Positions 38,719 through 47,716 of a stretch of DNA of 63,026 nucleotides are shown one piece after another. Positions within the stretch are counted from its first letter, which is position 1. Each line of letters starts with the position of its first letter. The notes beneath the pieces were generated by a model. It was not told the origin of the DNA. It was given only the letters and a program-made list of their open reading frames with translations, and searched no databases. The translations under genes and the position numbers were made by a program. Source of the stretch: Phycisphaerales bacterium (GTDB lineage: Bacteria > Planctomycetota > Phycisphaerae > SM23-33 > FEN-1343); NCBI GenBank assembly GCA_003171335.1, contig PMYD01000029.1:1-63026 (forward strand), in the 5' to 3' direction.

Positions 38719-39340
38719 TTTTCTCTCTCCTCATGCATGCCGGCACTGGACGCTCATCCATGTCCGGTCACGCCGCTCAAAAAAAAAGACTCTTCTCCTA
38801 TACTCCCGGCCCGTACGGAGCCGGAACAAATGCTTTCACTCTTCCCGCCGCCAGTTCACGATCTCAAATGTGATTGAAACGACTTGGACAATCGTGCTCG
38901 GCTCGATTTCTGAGCCACAGCGGCACTCTCACAGACAGGCAACCTCCAGAGTAACCACTTAAGTCATGAACAGGCAAGACGCCGAACAAAGCCGCAATCA
39001 GTACCCTCCTTTCGCAGATAAGGGAGATCCGGCGTGTCTGTTGGAATGGTTCCCTCGCAAAATTATCGGTCTTCTACAAGGTCGAGCAGATCCCTGACCT
39101 TTGAAGGGATAAACCGCCGTCCTCCAGCACAAATGCTACCGTGACGCACATAAGACCAGGCTCTTTGTCTCAGTTGCTTCCTGATACGTATAATACCACA
39201 ACTTCTAAATCCTGCAAGCAAAAAACTCCCGTTCACGACTGTTTTTTGGAGAATCGCCGGACGGGCAAAGTTAACTAACTCTTTGCCCAGCCGATCCTTG
39301 AAATCCTCCCACGGCGGCTTTTCTGCATCCAGTATCGCCA
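38719..39340. other. AT-richer region; one doubtful small ORF
   Basis: A 622-base stretch with lower G+C than its surroundings. A 92-codon frame on the minus strand (39063-39341) starts with GTG at the TAG stop of the ComEA-like gene (TAGTG), which would allow coupling. Its product (EDFKDRLGKELVNFARPA...) matches no family I know and its codon use is unlike that of neighbouring genes, so I do not call it as a gene. No other feature is seen. Confidence 0.4.
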
Positions 39341-39889
39341 CTACGGATTGGTCGCGGGCGTCGCGGTTAATGCGGCACCTGGCGGAGGCAAGAACTCCAG
39401 AAACGGAAGGATTTCCTCAATCGTCTTTGGACCCATGCCGCTCACGTTGGCCAGGTCCTTGGCGCTGACAAAAGCCACTTGGCCGGCGTGCGTGGCCGAG
39501 AAACTCTGGCGATAAGTGACAATCGCTTTGGCATGGCCCGGGCCAATGCCCGGCAGCCGAGCCAGCGACGCCCACGTGGCTGTGTTCGGATTAATCCGCT
39601 CCGCGGCCGGCGGCAAAGGGACGGAACTGACAGTGAGGTCATCATTGACGATGGCTCCATTGCGATACCACCGCCAGCACACCAGGACCAGCAGCCCCAG
39701 CGAAAGGGCGGCGACCGCCGAGAGATTCCGCCGGCTCCAGTGCCAGATGGCCGGTCGCGGCGAGGGCGACGCGGACACCGCCGGCGCAGAGGCGCCACGA
39801 GCGGCCGATTCAACCGCCTGGCCGGCTGAAGCTTCCCCGCTGCCAGCGGGCTGGGCAGCGGAAGGTGAATCTGGCGACGGGTCAGTCAT
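39341..39889 (-). CDS. ComEA-like helix-hairpin-helix membrane protein
   Basis: A 182-residue protein. A Ser/Ala/Pro-rich cytoplasmic stretch and one membrane helix (SAVAALSLGLLVLVCWRWY, ~55-73) precede a ComEA-type HhH domain (RINPNTATWASLARLPGIGP, GHAKAIVTYRQSF, DLANVSGMGPKTIEEILPFL; ~98-170). ComEA in competent bacteria binds incoming DNA in the periplasm; small HhH proteins of this kind are also common without competence. The start overlaps the end of the GH10-like gene by four bases (ATGA), so the two are coupled. No comEC is nearby, so DNA uptake is only a possibility. Confidence 0.8.
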   Translation of the reverse strand: MTDPSPDSPSAAQPAGSGEASAGQAVESAARGASAPAVSASPSPRPAIWHWSRRNLSAVAALSLGLLVLVCWRWYRNGAIVNDDLTVSSVPLPPAAERINPNTATWASLARLPGIGPGHAKAIVTYRQSFSATHAGQVAFVSAKDLANVSGMGPKTIEEILPFLEFLPPPGAALTATPATNP

Positions 39890-41454
39890 GGTTTATGGTT
39901 TGGTCCGGCGGCCGGGCGGCCCTCGCCGGCTTTATGCGCCGACGGGGCGGCTTTGCCGTGCCGCGGCGCCAACGCCGAGCGAAGCTGACGCAAATGCTCG
40001 TACACCGACTTGGGCTGCAGCGATGCCGTGCACAGCCCGCCCGAGGCCAGGTAGTGGCCGGGCCCATCGCTGAGGTCCAGCCAGGAAACGGTATCCACGA
40101 AGGGTTTGGATAGCGCCAACTGGTAGAACGCATCGGCCCAGTCGGCCTGGACCTGCTCGCCCCAGGGCAAATGCCAGCGCCCCGCGGCGGCGGCGGGTTT
40201 CTCGCCGGACCAGTGGTCGGCCTTATCGATCTCGACGGAACCGGGCACCTGGCAGGCCGTCACGTGCAGCGGCTTTCCAAAACCGGCAAATTCGTCCAGC
40301 TTTGTGCTCACTTCCATCAGGTCGCGGACGAACAGCCCCTCCTCCGGGGCCCCCAGCAGCAGCCGCACGCCGAAGGCATCGAACTTCACGCCGCTCTGCA
40401 CGCACATGTCCGCGTACATCATCGGCGGAATCGTTCTGGGGTTGGCGGCGTAATACTCTCCCCAGGGCAGCGCCAGGTCCACCAGCACCGTGGCCCGCGG
40501 GACCAACTGTTTCACGGCCGCACACGACGTCCTCGTCAGTTCCATCATCTGTTCGAAATTCATGCCGAACGCGTTATAGGCCTGGGCCGCGGAAATCACG
40601 TTCCAGGCCATCACGCCCTTGCCGTAGCGATTGACCAGGACCTGCACGTGCTCGTACATCATGTCGCGCAAGGTCTCGAAATCGTGCTCCCAGATGTAGA
40701 TCCAATCGGGGAAGAAGCCCGGCTCGAAGCTCAGCAGCGGCCCGCCCAGGATGGGCATTTGCTTTCGCTGCGCCCAGTCCATCCAGGCATCCAGGCGGGC
40801 ATAGTCGCTCTGCCCCTCGCGCGGCTCGGTGAAACGCCAGGGCATCGGCAGGCTGACGAAATCGACCGCCTCCCCCAGCCGCTGCACCACGGGCTCGGAG
40901 AAGCTGGCCGGATCGACCACACAGCCCAGCGTGGGCCGCTCGCCGCCGCGGGAGCGCCGGCGCTTCAGGAAGATCGAGGCGTGAAACAGGGCCGTCTGCT
41001 CCGACAGTTCCACCGCCTGCGTCAGGCATTCATCGGCCAGTTGGGCCGCCTCTCCACCCTCGCCCAGCACCGCCAGGGCCTGGACGAACAGCTTGCGGAT
41101 CTTGTCCAGTTCCTCCGACAGGGCCGCGCCGTCGGGATAGTCAAACAGCCCCCAGTCCTCGCGCTTCTGGATGAGCAGCATCAGCCGCGCACGGGCCAGC
41201 TCCACATTGAGGTTGTAGGGCTGCTCACGTTCGGGCAGCCGCGTGGTGGCCAGCAGCAGCCGGCCGGCCGAGCCGGCCTCCCACATCAAGGCCAGCGCCG
41301 CGGCGCCTTCGGCACGCTTCTGGCAGGTGATTCGTCCGGCCTTGGCGCTAATCTCGCTGCGCATCGGCACGGACTCCGCCCCCAGAAGATGCGCGGCCGC
41401 CAGGTCCACGGTTTTGGCCGGCGCACCATCACGATAGGCCTCGAAGATCAGCAT
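39886..41454 (-). CDS. GH10-fold protein without catalytic glutamates
   Basis: A 522-residue protein. The N-terminal ~170 residues are a beta-rich then helical domain; from ~175 the sequence follows the GH10 (endo-xylanase) barrel: VDFVSLPMPWRFTEPREGQS, LDAWMDWAQRKQMPILGGPL, YGKGVMAWNVISAAQAYNAF, VDLALPWGEYYA and FGKPLHVTACQVPG. In active GH10 enzymes the acid/base lies in WDVVNEA and the nucleophile in ITELD. Here these read WNVISAA and VTACQ, so both glutamates are replaced. It has no signal peptide and is probably cytoplasmic, with a role other than xylan cleavage. Coupled to the ComEA-like gene. Confidence 0.75.
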   Translation of the reverse strand: MLIFEAYRDGAPAKTVDLAAAHLLGAESVPMRSEISAKAGRITCQKRAEGAAALALMWEAGSAGRLLLATTRLPEREQPYNLNVELARARLMLLIQKREDWGLFDYPDGAALSEELDKIRKLFVQALAVLGEGGEAAQLADECLTQAVELSEQTALFHASIFLKRRRSRGGERPTLGCVVDPASFSEPVVQRLGEAVDFVSLPMPWRFTEPREGQSDYARLDAWMDWAQRKQMPILGGPLLSFEPGFFPDWIYIWEHDFETLRDMMYEHVQVLVNRYGKGVMAWNVISAAQAYNAFGMNFEQMMELTRTSCAAVKQLVPRATVLVDLALPWGEYYAANPRTIPPMMYADMCVQSGVKFDAFGVRLLLGAPEEGLFVRDLMEVSTKLDEFAGFGKPLHVTACQVPGSVEIDKADHWSGEKPAAAAGRWHLPWGEQVQADWADAFYQLALSKPFVDTVSWLDLSDGPGHYLASGGLCTASLQPKSVYEHLRQLRSALAPRHGKAAPSAHKAGEGRPAAGPNHKP

Positions 41455-41653
41455 GTCTGAAATATATCCTCCAACACCCGCATCCGCCCGGCGGCAGCCG
41501 CACAGCCGCCAAACGGGCTTAGTCTAACGGATCATTGGGCAAACGCCAGCGCCAAGAGGGCTTCTTGCCCGTTGCCCCACGGTACGCTGTAGGTATGATT
41601 GGCCGCCGGTGTCCTGCGTGCTGCATCATCGGGCCGATGCGCAAGGAGAAGTC

Positions 41654-42841
41654 ATGAGTCTGCGTACGATCACCGAGCCGGCTCGCCAGATTCCGATCGT
41701 GGAGGAAGTGGACGTCGTCGTCGTGGGCGGCGGCACGGCCGGCCTGCCGGCGGCGGTGGCAGCCGCGCGAAACGGCGCCCGCACCGCGCTGGTCGAACGC
41801 TGGGGGTATGTCGGCGGCGCCGCCGTCGGCGGCCTGGTGGTCACCGTGCCGGAGAAGGCCGGCATCTGGGGCATCCAGCGCGAGTTTTATGGGGAACTGG
41901 CCAAGCTGGGCGGTGTGGCCTGGGGGCAGTGGATTCCCAACGAAAACTGGGCCGTCGTCTCAGCGCCCATCTCCAAATACCTGGCCGATGTGTTCCTGCA
42001 GCGGGAGAACGTCTCGCTGCTCTACCATAGCTGGTGCGCCGCGGTGCAGGTGAATAACGGCCGCATCAACGCCGTGATCGTCGAGAACAAGTCCGGCCGC
42101 CAGGCCATCGCCGCCAAGGTGGTCATCGACGCCACCGGCGATGCCGACGTGTCGCATCTGGCCGGGGCGTTGACAGTTAAAGGCGACGCCCACGGCCACC
42201 TGGCCCCCATCACCACCATGTACATGATCGCCGGGGCCGATTCCAAGGTGTGGGGCTCCTACGAGAAGCCCTGGGAGCTGGCCGTGCAGCCCTGCTCGTC
42301 CATCTGCGAGACCCGCGTCAACCCCGGCGAGTTCAACGCCTGGGGCGGCAGCATCAAGGGCGACGGCGCCGATGTCCGCGAGCTGACGCGGCTGGAGATT
42401 CAGCTTCGCGCGGCCATCCTCGCCGAGTTCGCCAACGTGCGAAAGCTGCCGGGCATGGCCCAGTCGTATATTTCCTGCATCGCCGAGCAGATGGGCGTGC
42501 GCGAGACTCGGCGCATTGTCGCCGACGCGATGCTGACGGCCGAGGATGGCAAGGCAGGCCGCGTTTTCGACGACACGATCGGGCGGGCGTACACGTTTAC
42601 CGTTCCGTATTCGTCGCTGATCCCGCAGCGGCTGGAGAATCTTCTCGTTGCCGGCCGGTGTATCGGCTGCGACCATGGCGTGCACGACAAGATCCGCATC
42701 GTGCCGGTCTGCTGCACCACCGGCCAGGCCGCCGGCACCGCCGCCGCGTTGGCGGCCCGCGCGGATGGGGATGTGCGGCGCGTTGACATTGCCCGGCTTC
42801 AGACACTCCTGGCTCAGCAGGGCGTAAATCTGGGCCGGTGA
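41654..42841 (+). CDS. FAD-dependent oxidoreductase (FAD_oxidored family)
   Basis: 395 residues from the ATG at 41654, which has AAGGAGA upstream. The dinucleotide site VDVVVVGGGTAGLPAAVAAA at ~19-38, ALVERWGYVGGAAVGG, KVVIDATGDADVSHLAGA and a C-terminal ENLLVAGRCIGCDHG place it in the PF12831 family of flavin oxidoreductases, many of which act in catabolic clusters. The substrate is unknown. It lies 33 bases before gatC on the same strand, so it could be co-transcribed with gatCAB, though no functional link is obvious. The region 41455-41653 holds its promoter area and nothing else seen. Confidence 0.85.
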   Translation: MSLRTITEPARQIPIVEEVDVVVVGGGTAGLPAAVAAARNGARTALVERWGYVGGAAVGGLVVTVPEKAGIWGIQREFYGELAKLGGVAWGQWIPNENWAVVSAPISKYLADVFLQRENVSLLYHSWCAAVQVNNGRINAVIVENKSGRQAIAAKVVIDATGDADVSHLAGALTVKGDAHGHLAPITTMYMIAGADSKVWGSYEKPWELAVQPCSSICETRVNPGEFNAWGGSIKGDGADVRELTRLEIQLRAAILAEFANVRKLPGMAQSYISCIAEQMGVRETRRIVADAMLTAEDGKAGRVFDDTIGRAYTFTVPYSSLIPQRLENLLVAGRCIGCDHGVHDKIRIVPVCCTTGQAAGTAAALAARADGDVRRVDIARLQTLLAQQGVNLGR

Positions 42842-42874
42842 GAGTGAACTTGTTGGCCTCCGGAGCAAGCAAGC

Positions 42875-43177
42875 ATGAGCGATTCAATCGATAAGAAACT
42901 GGTGCGGCATGTGGCCAAGCTGGCTCGAATCTCGATGAGCGATGCGCAGGCCACAGCGATGGGCTCGCAACTCGGGGCGATTTTGAGCTACTTCGACAAG
43001 CTCAAGGAGCTGGACACGGAGAAGGTCGAGCCGATGGCGCATCCGCTGGATTTCACCAATGTGCTGGCGGATGACCAACTGGGCGCCTCGCTGTCGTGCG
43101 AGCAGGCGCTGGCCAACGCCCCGCAGCGGGATGAGTGCTTCTTCCTCGTGCCCAAGGTGATCGGAGACTCGCAATGA
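42875..43177 (+). CDS. gatC: Asp-tRNA(Asn)/Glu-tRNA(Gln) amidotransferase subunit C
   Basis: A 100-residue subunit that wraps around GatA and stabilises the GatCAB complex. It shows KKLVRHVAKLARISMSDAQA, LGAILSYFDKLKELDTEKVE, MAHPLDFTNVLADD and the end RDECFFLVPKVIGD. It overlaps gatA by four bases. Together with gatA and gatB it makes Gln-tRNA or Asn-tRNA by the indirect route. Confidence 0.95.
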   Translation: MSDSIDKKLVRHVAKLARISMSDAQATAMGSQLGAILSYFDKLKELDTEKVEPMAHPLDFTNVLADDQLGASLSCEQALANAPQRDECFFLVPKVIGDSQ

Positions 43178-44688
43178 CGGCCCCGCGCGAGATGTCGGCC
43201 CTGGCCCTGAGAGATGCCATCGCCGCCGGGCAGGTCTCCGCCGCCGAGGCGACGCGGGCGTACCTTGATGCGATCGAGCGGCAGGACGGTGCGATTCGGG
43301 CCTATACGCAGGTTTTCGCGGATCGGGCTATGGAGCGGGCCGCCCAAATCGATGCAGCCCGCGCGGCCGGCAAGCCCCTCGGGCCCTTGGGCGGCGTGCC
43401 CGTAAGCATCAAGGACAACATGTGCACCGCCTGGGGCAAGACGACCTGCGCTTCGAAGATACTCGAAAACTTCCACGCCCCGTACACGGCCACGGCCGTC
43501 CAGAAGCTGGAGGCGGCCGGGGCGGTCATTTTGGGCAAGACGAACATGGACGAGTTCGCCATGGGCTCCTCCACGGAGAACTCGGCGCTCCAGAAGACGG
43601 CCAATCCGTGGGATCTGGCGCGCGTGCCAGGCGGCTCATCCGGCGGTGCGGCGGCGGGGGTCTCGGCCCGGCTGTGCGCGGCGGCCCTGGGCAGCGACAC
43701 CGGCGGCTCCATCCGCCAGCCGGCGGCCTTGTGCGGCTGCGTGGGCCTCAAACCCACCTACGGGCGGGTCAGCCGGTACGGCCTGGTCGCCTTCGCCTCC
43801 AGCCTCGACCAGATCGGCCCGCTGGCCCGCAATGTGCCCGATGCAGCGCTGATGCTCAGCGCCATCGCCGGCCACGACGGTCATGACTCGACCAGCGCGG
43901 ATACGCCCGTGGCCGATTATGCCGCGACCGTCGAACGGCCGGTCGAGGGTCTGCGCGTGGGACTGGTCAAGGAATTCATCAGCGATCAACTCAACGGCGA
44001 GATTCGCGCCGCCGTGGAAAAGGCGGCCAAATGCCTCACGGACGCCGGCGCCACGCTGGTGGAGATCTCGCTGCCGCACAGCCGGATTGATGTTGGCGCC
44101 GATGGCACGCTGAGCAGCTACGCCGTGGCGTGCTACTACATCGTGGCCACAGCCGAGGCCTCCAGCAACCTGGCCCGCTACGACGGCGCGCACTATGGGC
44201 ACCGCACTCCCAAGACCGTCGGGGACATCATCGAGCTGTACAGCCAGTCGCGGGCCGAGGGGTTCGGCGATGAGGTCAAGCGGCGGATCATGCTGGGCAC
44301 CTATGCTCTCTCCAGCGGCTATTACGACGCGCATTACCTCAAGGCGCTCAAGGTCCGCCGGCTGATCGCGGAGGATTTTCGCGCGGCCTTCGGCCAGGTG
44401 GACGTGCTGCTGGGCCCGACCTCGCCGGAGGTGGCTTTCCGCGCGGGCGCCAAGACGGCCGACCCGCTGACGATGTACCTGTCGGACATTTACACCATCA
44501 GCGTGAACCTGGCCGGCATCCCGGCTATCAGCCTCCCGGTGGGCCTGAATTCCACCGGCCTGCCGCTGGCCGTGCAACTGCTGGCCGGCATCTTCGAAGA
44601 GGAGAAACTTCTTCGCGCCGCGCGCATGGTCGAGCGCGGGCTTGGGAGCCAGGAACTGGTGCCGCCGGCGGGGAGGGAAGAAAAATGA
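43174..44688 (+). CDS. gatA: Asp-tRNA(Asn)/Glu-tRNA(Gln) amidotransferase subunit A
   Basis: A 504-residue glutaminase subunit of the amidase-signature family. It carries the Ser-cis-Ser-Lys triad: Lys in GGVPVSIKDNM, the cis-Ser in VPGGSSGGAAAGVSA and the nucleophilic Ser in LGSDTGGSIRQPAALCG. GLKPTYGRVSRYGLVAFAS and the C-terminal PAISLPVGLNSTGLPLAVQL are typical. The start at 43174 (ATGA overlap with gatC) is preferred over the longer frame. Ammonia it releases is channelled to GatB. Confidence 0.96.
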   Translation: MTAPREMSALALRDAIAAGQVSAAEATRAYLDAIERQDGAIRAYTQVFADRAMERAAQIDAARAAGKPLGPLGGVPVSIKDNMCTAWGKTTCASKILENFHAPYTATAVQKLEAAGAVILGKTNMDEFAMGSSTENSALQKTANPWDLARVPGGSSGGAAAGVSARLCAAALGSDTGGSIRQPAALCGCVGLKPTYGRVSRYGLVAFASSLDQIGPLARNVPDAALMLSAIAGHDGHDSTSADTPVADYAATVERPVEGLRVGLVKEFISDQLNGEIRAAVEKAAKCLTDAGATLVEISLPHSRIDVGADGTLSSYAVACYYIVATAEASSNLARYDGAHYGHRTPKTVGDIIELYSQSRAEGFGDEVKRRIMLGTYALSSGYYDAHYLKALKVRRLIAEDFRAAFGQVDVLLGPTSPEVAFRAGAKTADPLTMYLSDIYTISVNLAGIPAISLPVGLNSTGLPLAVQLLAGIFEEEKLLRAARMVERGLGSQELVPPAGREEK

Positions 44689-44689
44689 G

Positions 44690-44811
44690 CAGAGATGCAG
44701 GGGATGCATGGGATAAGAACAGAGAAAAGCAGATGAAAGTGTTCTTGTTCCGGCTTTTACTCTTTTGCCTCTATCCCCTGCATCCCCTGTATCCCTGCTA
44801 ACTCTGTCTTT
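44690..44811. repeat. GCAGGGGATGCATGGGATA-type inverted repeat
   Basis: GCAGAGATGCAGGGGATGCA and TGGGATAAGAACAGA (44692-44726) face TATCCCCTGCATCCCCTGTA and TCCCTGCTAACTCTG (about 44773-44808). It lies between gatA and gatB inside an otherwise tight operon, so it is transcribed as part of the message. Seen once in this window. Confidence 0.85.
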
Positions 44812-44829
44812 TCGAGACTGGACAGTGCC

Positions 44830-46308
44830 ATGACGACAACGACCGCAGACAAGATCACGCCAATCATCGGCATGGAGATCCACGTCGAGCTGGACACGGC
44901 GACCAAGATGTTCTGCCGCTGCCGCAACCGGTTCGGCGATCCGCCCAACACGAACGTGTGCCCGGTGTGCCTGGGGCTGCCCGGGGCACTGCCCGTGATG
45001 AACCGCCAGGCGGTGGAGTTCTCCATGAAGGCGGGACTGGCGCTGGGCTGCACGGTCAGCGCGTTCTCCAAGTGGGACCGCAAGAGCTACTACTACCCGG
45101 ACCTGCCGAAGAACTACCAGATCAGCCAGTACGACCTGCCGCTCAACGTCGGCGGCGCCATCGAGGTGCCGCTGGCCGATGGGCAGGTGAAGCGCGTGGG
45201 CATCATCCGCGCCCACCTGGAAGAGGATGCCGGCAAGAACCTGCACGATGACCCCACCAGCACCAAGGTGGACCTCAACCGCGCCGGCACGCCGCTGCTG
45301 GAGATCGTCTCGCAGCCGGACATGCACTCGGCTGAGGAGGCCGGGGCGTACGGGCGGGCCATGCAGCGGCTGGTCCGCTGGCTTTCAGTCAGCCAGGCGA
45401 ACATGCAGATGGGCCACATGCGATTCGAGCCCAACATCAACCTGCACATCGAGCGCGAGGGCGCGCTGTACAAGACGCCCATCGTGGAGGTGAAGAACCT
45501 CAACAGCTTCCGCAGCCTGGAGAGGTGCGTGGAGTTCGAAATCCAGCGGCAGTACGCCCAGTGGCGCCAAGACCCCAACTACACGCTGGAAAAGCTGGGC
45601 AAGGAGAACCGCGGCTTCGACGATGTGACGGGCAAGACCGTTTTCCAGCGCGAGAAGGAAGAGGCGCACGACTACCGCTATTTCCCCGACCCGGACTTGA
45701 TGCCCGTCGTTGTGGATGAGGCGTGGAGCGGCCGCATCGCCGCACAGATCGGCGAGCTGCCGCTGCCGCGCCGGGCCCGGTATATGCAGCAGTATGCCCT
45801 GAGTTTTAAAGAGGCCGACGCCCTGACCCAGGATGCCCCCAGCGGCAACCTGCTGGATGAGGCCGTGGCGGCTGGCGCTACCGCCAAGCGCGTGACCAAC
45901 CTGCTCCTGGGGCGCATTGCCGCCACCGCCAACGAGCGCGGCTGCTGCTTGGCGGAGGTGGGCATCACGGCCGGGCAATTGGCCGAACTGGCCAAGATGA
46001 TGGATGCCGGTACCGTGAGCGCTTCGGCCGCCGACCGCGTGCTGGTGGAGATGATCGAAAAAGGCGGTGAGCCCCTGACCACCGCCAAGGCGCTGAACCT
46101 GCTGGCCGTGACGGACACGGCCCAACTGGAGGCCTGGGTCGATCAGGCCATCACCGCCAATCCGGAGATCGTCGCCCAGATCCGCGCGGGCGACAAGAAG
46201 GCCGACAAGGCCCGCGGCTTCCTCATGGGGCAGATTATGAAGCTGTCGGCGGGCAAGGCCCCGCCGGCGCAGGCCAAGGCGATGCTTGAAAGGAAGTTGA
46301 TCGGTTAA
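44830..46308 (+). CDS. gatB: Asp-tRNA(Asn)/Glu-tRNA(Gln) amidotransferase subunit B
   Basis: A 492-residue kinase/transamidase subunit that binds the mischarged tRNA. Motifs: PIIGMEIHVELDTATKMFCR, PNTNVCPVCLGLPGALPVMN, KSYYYPDLPKNYQISQYDLP, EEDAGKNLHDDP, DLNRAGTPLLEIVSQPDM, EVKNLNSFRSLERCVEFE and DYRYFPDPDLMPVV. The C-terminal ~150 residues are the helical tail (GatB/YqeY) with KADKARGFLMGQIMKLSAGK. It ends the gatCAB operon and lacks a strong Shine-Dalgarno after the inserted repeat. Confidence 0.96.
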   Translation: MTTTTADKITPIIGMEIHVELDTATKMFCRCRNRFGDPPNTNVCPVCLGLPGALPVMNRQAVEFSMKAGLALGCTVSAFSKWDRKSYYYPDLPKNYQISQYDLPLNVGGAIEVPLADGQVKRVGIIRAHLEEDAGKNLHDDPTSTKVDLNRAGTPLLEIVSQPDMHSAEEAGAYGRAMQRLVRWLSVSQANMQMGHMRFEPNINLHIEREGALYKTPIVEVKNLNSFRSLERCVEFEIQRQYAQWRQDPNYTLEKLGKENRGFDDVTGKTVFQREKEEAHDYRYFPDPDLMPVVVDEAWSGRIAAQIGELPLPRRARYMQQYALSFKEADALTQDAPSGNLLDEAVAAGATAKRVTNLLLGRIAATANERGCCLAEVGITAGQLAELAKMMDAGTVSASAADRVLVEMIEKGGEPLTTAKALNLLAVTDTAQLEAWVDQAITANPEIVAQIRAGDKKADKARGFLMGQIMKLSAGKAPPAQAKAMLERKLIG

Positions 46309-46353
46309 GGGCTGGAGGGACCATCGATCCGGCCAGTAGCCTGACCAGGCTTC

Positions 46354-46640
46354 ACTTCATGACCGTCATGAAGTCACTTCATTTCCGTGATGAAGTCATT
46401 GTGCGGGAACCTACCCGGCACCACTACATATTGTGGTCCCCACTGCCACGGATAGGGCAAGTCCGTCGTGCAAAACGTTCACCCCTGATGCGCCAATTAT
46501 GCTCTAAGTGTTACAGAAGGCGAAAGTTTCGCACCTGCAGCTTATCAGCACGTGGTCAAGTGACCACTTGAGGGGCTTCGAAGTTGACCAGTGGCCGGCC
46601 AACTATGCGTTACGCACAGTCTGTCAAAATAGCAGTAACC
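46354..46640. repeat. Palindrome island 3
   Basis: The 375-base gap between gatB and the cupin gene (46309-46683) has no gene. It contains ACTTCATGACCGTCATGAAG plus T (46354-46374, 10-1-10), a second diverged copy 22 bases on (46376-46396), ACCAC/GTGGT around 46420-46437, and GCGAAAGTTTCGC (46520-46532, the same core as in islands 1 and 2). It also contains GTGGTCAAGTGACCAC (46552-46567) and TGCGTTACGCA (about 46606-46616). Composition is lower in G+C than the flanks. Confidence 0.75.
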
Positions 46641-46683
46641 CGCGGCCGATACTGCAATTAGAAGTTATTACTCGGCCCCGCCG

Positions 46684-47016
46684 CTATGAGCGAATCATCG
46701 TCAGCAGCATCTTGAACGGCTCGGCGGCGTTGACGGCGTGGGGGACATTGGCGGGCATGATCACCATCTGTCCGGCGCGGCAGATGATGGGCCGGCCGCC
46801 GATGGTCAGTTCGGCCGCACCTTCGATAACCTGAACCACGGCGTCAAAAGGCGCGGTGTGCTCGCTGAGCCGCTGGCCGGCGTCGAACGCGAAAAGCGTG
46901 ATGGTGCCGGTGGGCCGGTCTACAAGCGTCTTGGAGACGATGGCCCCGCGGGAAAAATCGATCGCCTCGGTGAGTGTCAGCGGCTGCGGGGGCGCGGGGT
47001 TATTGGGACTGATCAC
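46684..47016 (-). CDS. Small cupin-domain protein
   Basis: A 110-residue single-domain cupin. It shows LFAFDAGQRLSEHTAPFDAV (motif 1, with His and Glu), VVQVIEGAAELTIGG and GQMVIMPANVPHAVNAAEP (motif 2, with His), so a metal could be bound. Such small cupins act as sensors, isomerases or dioxygenases, and the substrate cannot be told. GTG start at 47016 with AAGGAG upstream, both inside the 3' end of the amidase gene (17-base overlap), so the two are in one operon. Confidence 0.85.
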   Translation of the reverse strand: MISPNNPAPPQPLTLTEAIDFSRGAIVSKTLVDRPTGTITLFAFDAGQRLSEHTAPFDAVVQVIEGAAELTIGGRPIICRAGQMVIMPANVPHAVNAAEPFKMLLTMIRS

Positions 47017-47716
47017 TGGCGATCTCCTTGTGCAAGGTCGTCATGATATACGCCTGCAACTGCTGGCCGGGGCATTCCGTGGTGGCGCCGGGGGCCTGGC
47101 CGTGGCCAATGATTCGCTCGGGGCCAATCTGGTAGCGCTTGGCCAGGTAGCGTGCCAGCCGCGAGAGTGCCGCCAGTTGCCTGGGGCTGGGCAGGTGCTG
47201 GCGGAAATCGCCGACCAGGCAGATCCCGATGCCGAATTCGTTGTACTCGTTGTTGGGCGTGCCGCCGCAATGGGCGCCCCATTTCTGCTTGTACCAGCGC
47301 GGGCCGATCTCGATTGCGCCGTCGGCTGACTCGCTGCCGTTGCCGATGACGAAATGGTAGCCCAGCTCATCCCAGTGCCGCACCAGCCGGTGCAGCCGGT
47401 CGAAGCTGGCGGCGCCGCCGGTGTCCGTGGCGCTGTGATGGATGACGATATATCGCCAGGCGACCTCGCGGCATTCGGGCGCCCAGAGCGCATCGTTTGA
47501 ATCGCATAGCAGCACCTGGGATTCCGCCGCGGACATGGGCGTGGGCCCGCTGGTCGGACAGGAGGCGGGGCATGAGGCGGCCGGCGCCTCAGGTCCCAGC
47601 CCCGGGGGCGGCTCGGGCAGGTCGGTCAGGATTCGGTATGTCCGGTGCTGGCAGCCGCTGGAGGCCGCCAGGAGCAGCATCGCCGTCGCGGCCAGCCATG
47701 CGTTACGGATGAACAT
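47000..47716 (-). CDS. N-acetylmuramoyl-L-alanine amidase (PGRP/Amidase_2) lipoprotein
   Basis: A 238-residue protein. Lipobox AATAMLLLAASSGC puts the lipidated Cys at ~22. After a Pro/Ser linker rich in Cys (ASCPASCPTSG) comes the amidase fold: WRYIVIHHSATDTGG (zinc His and conserved His), DELGYHFVIGNG, KWGAHCGGTPNNEYNEFGIG and GHGQAPGATTECPG with the last zinc ligands. It cleaves the amide between muramic acid and the stem peptide, probably at the periplasmic face. AAGGAAG precedes the ATG. Coupled to a cupin gene. Confidence 0.9.
   Translation of the reverse strand: MFIRNAWLAATAMLLLAASSGCQHRTYRILTDLPEPPPGLGPEAPAASCPASCPTSGPTPMSAAESQVLLCDSNDALWAPECREVAWRYIVIHHSATDTGGAASFDRLHRLVRHWDELGYHFVIGNGSESADGAIEIGPRWYKQKWGAHCGGTPNNEYNEFGIGICLVGDFRQHLPSPRQLAALSRLARYLAKRYQIGPERIIGHGQAPGATTECPGQQLQAYIMTTLHKEIASDQSQ

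Noticed and set aside
39063..39341. 92-codon ORF after the ComEA-like gene
   Set aside because: The overlap with the preceding stop is suggestive, but there is no family, the codon use is poor and the region is AT-rich, so it is not called as a gene.
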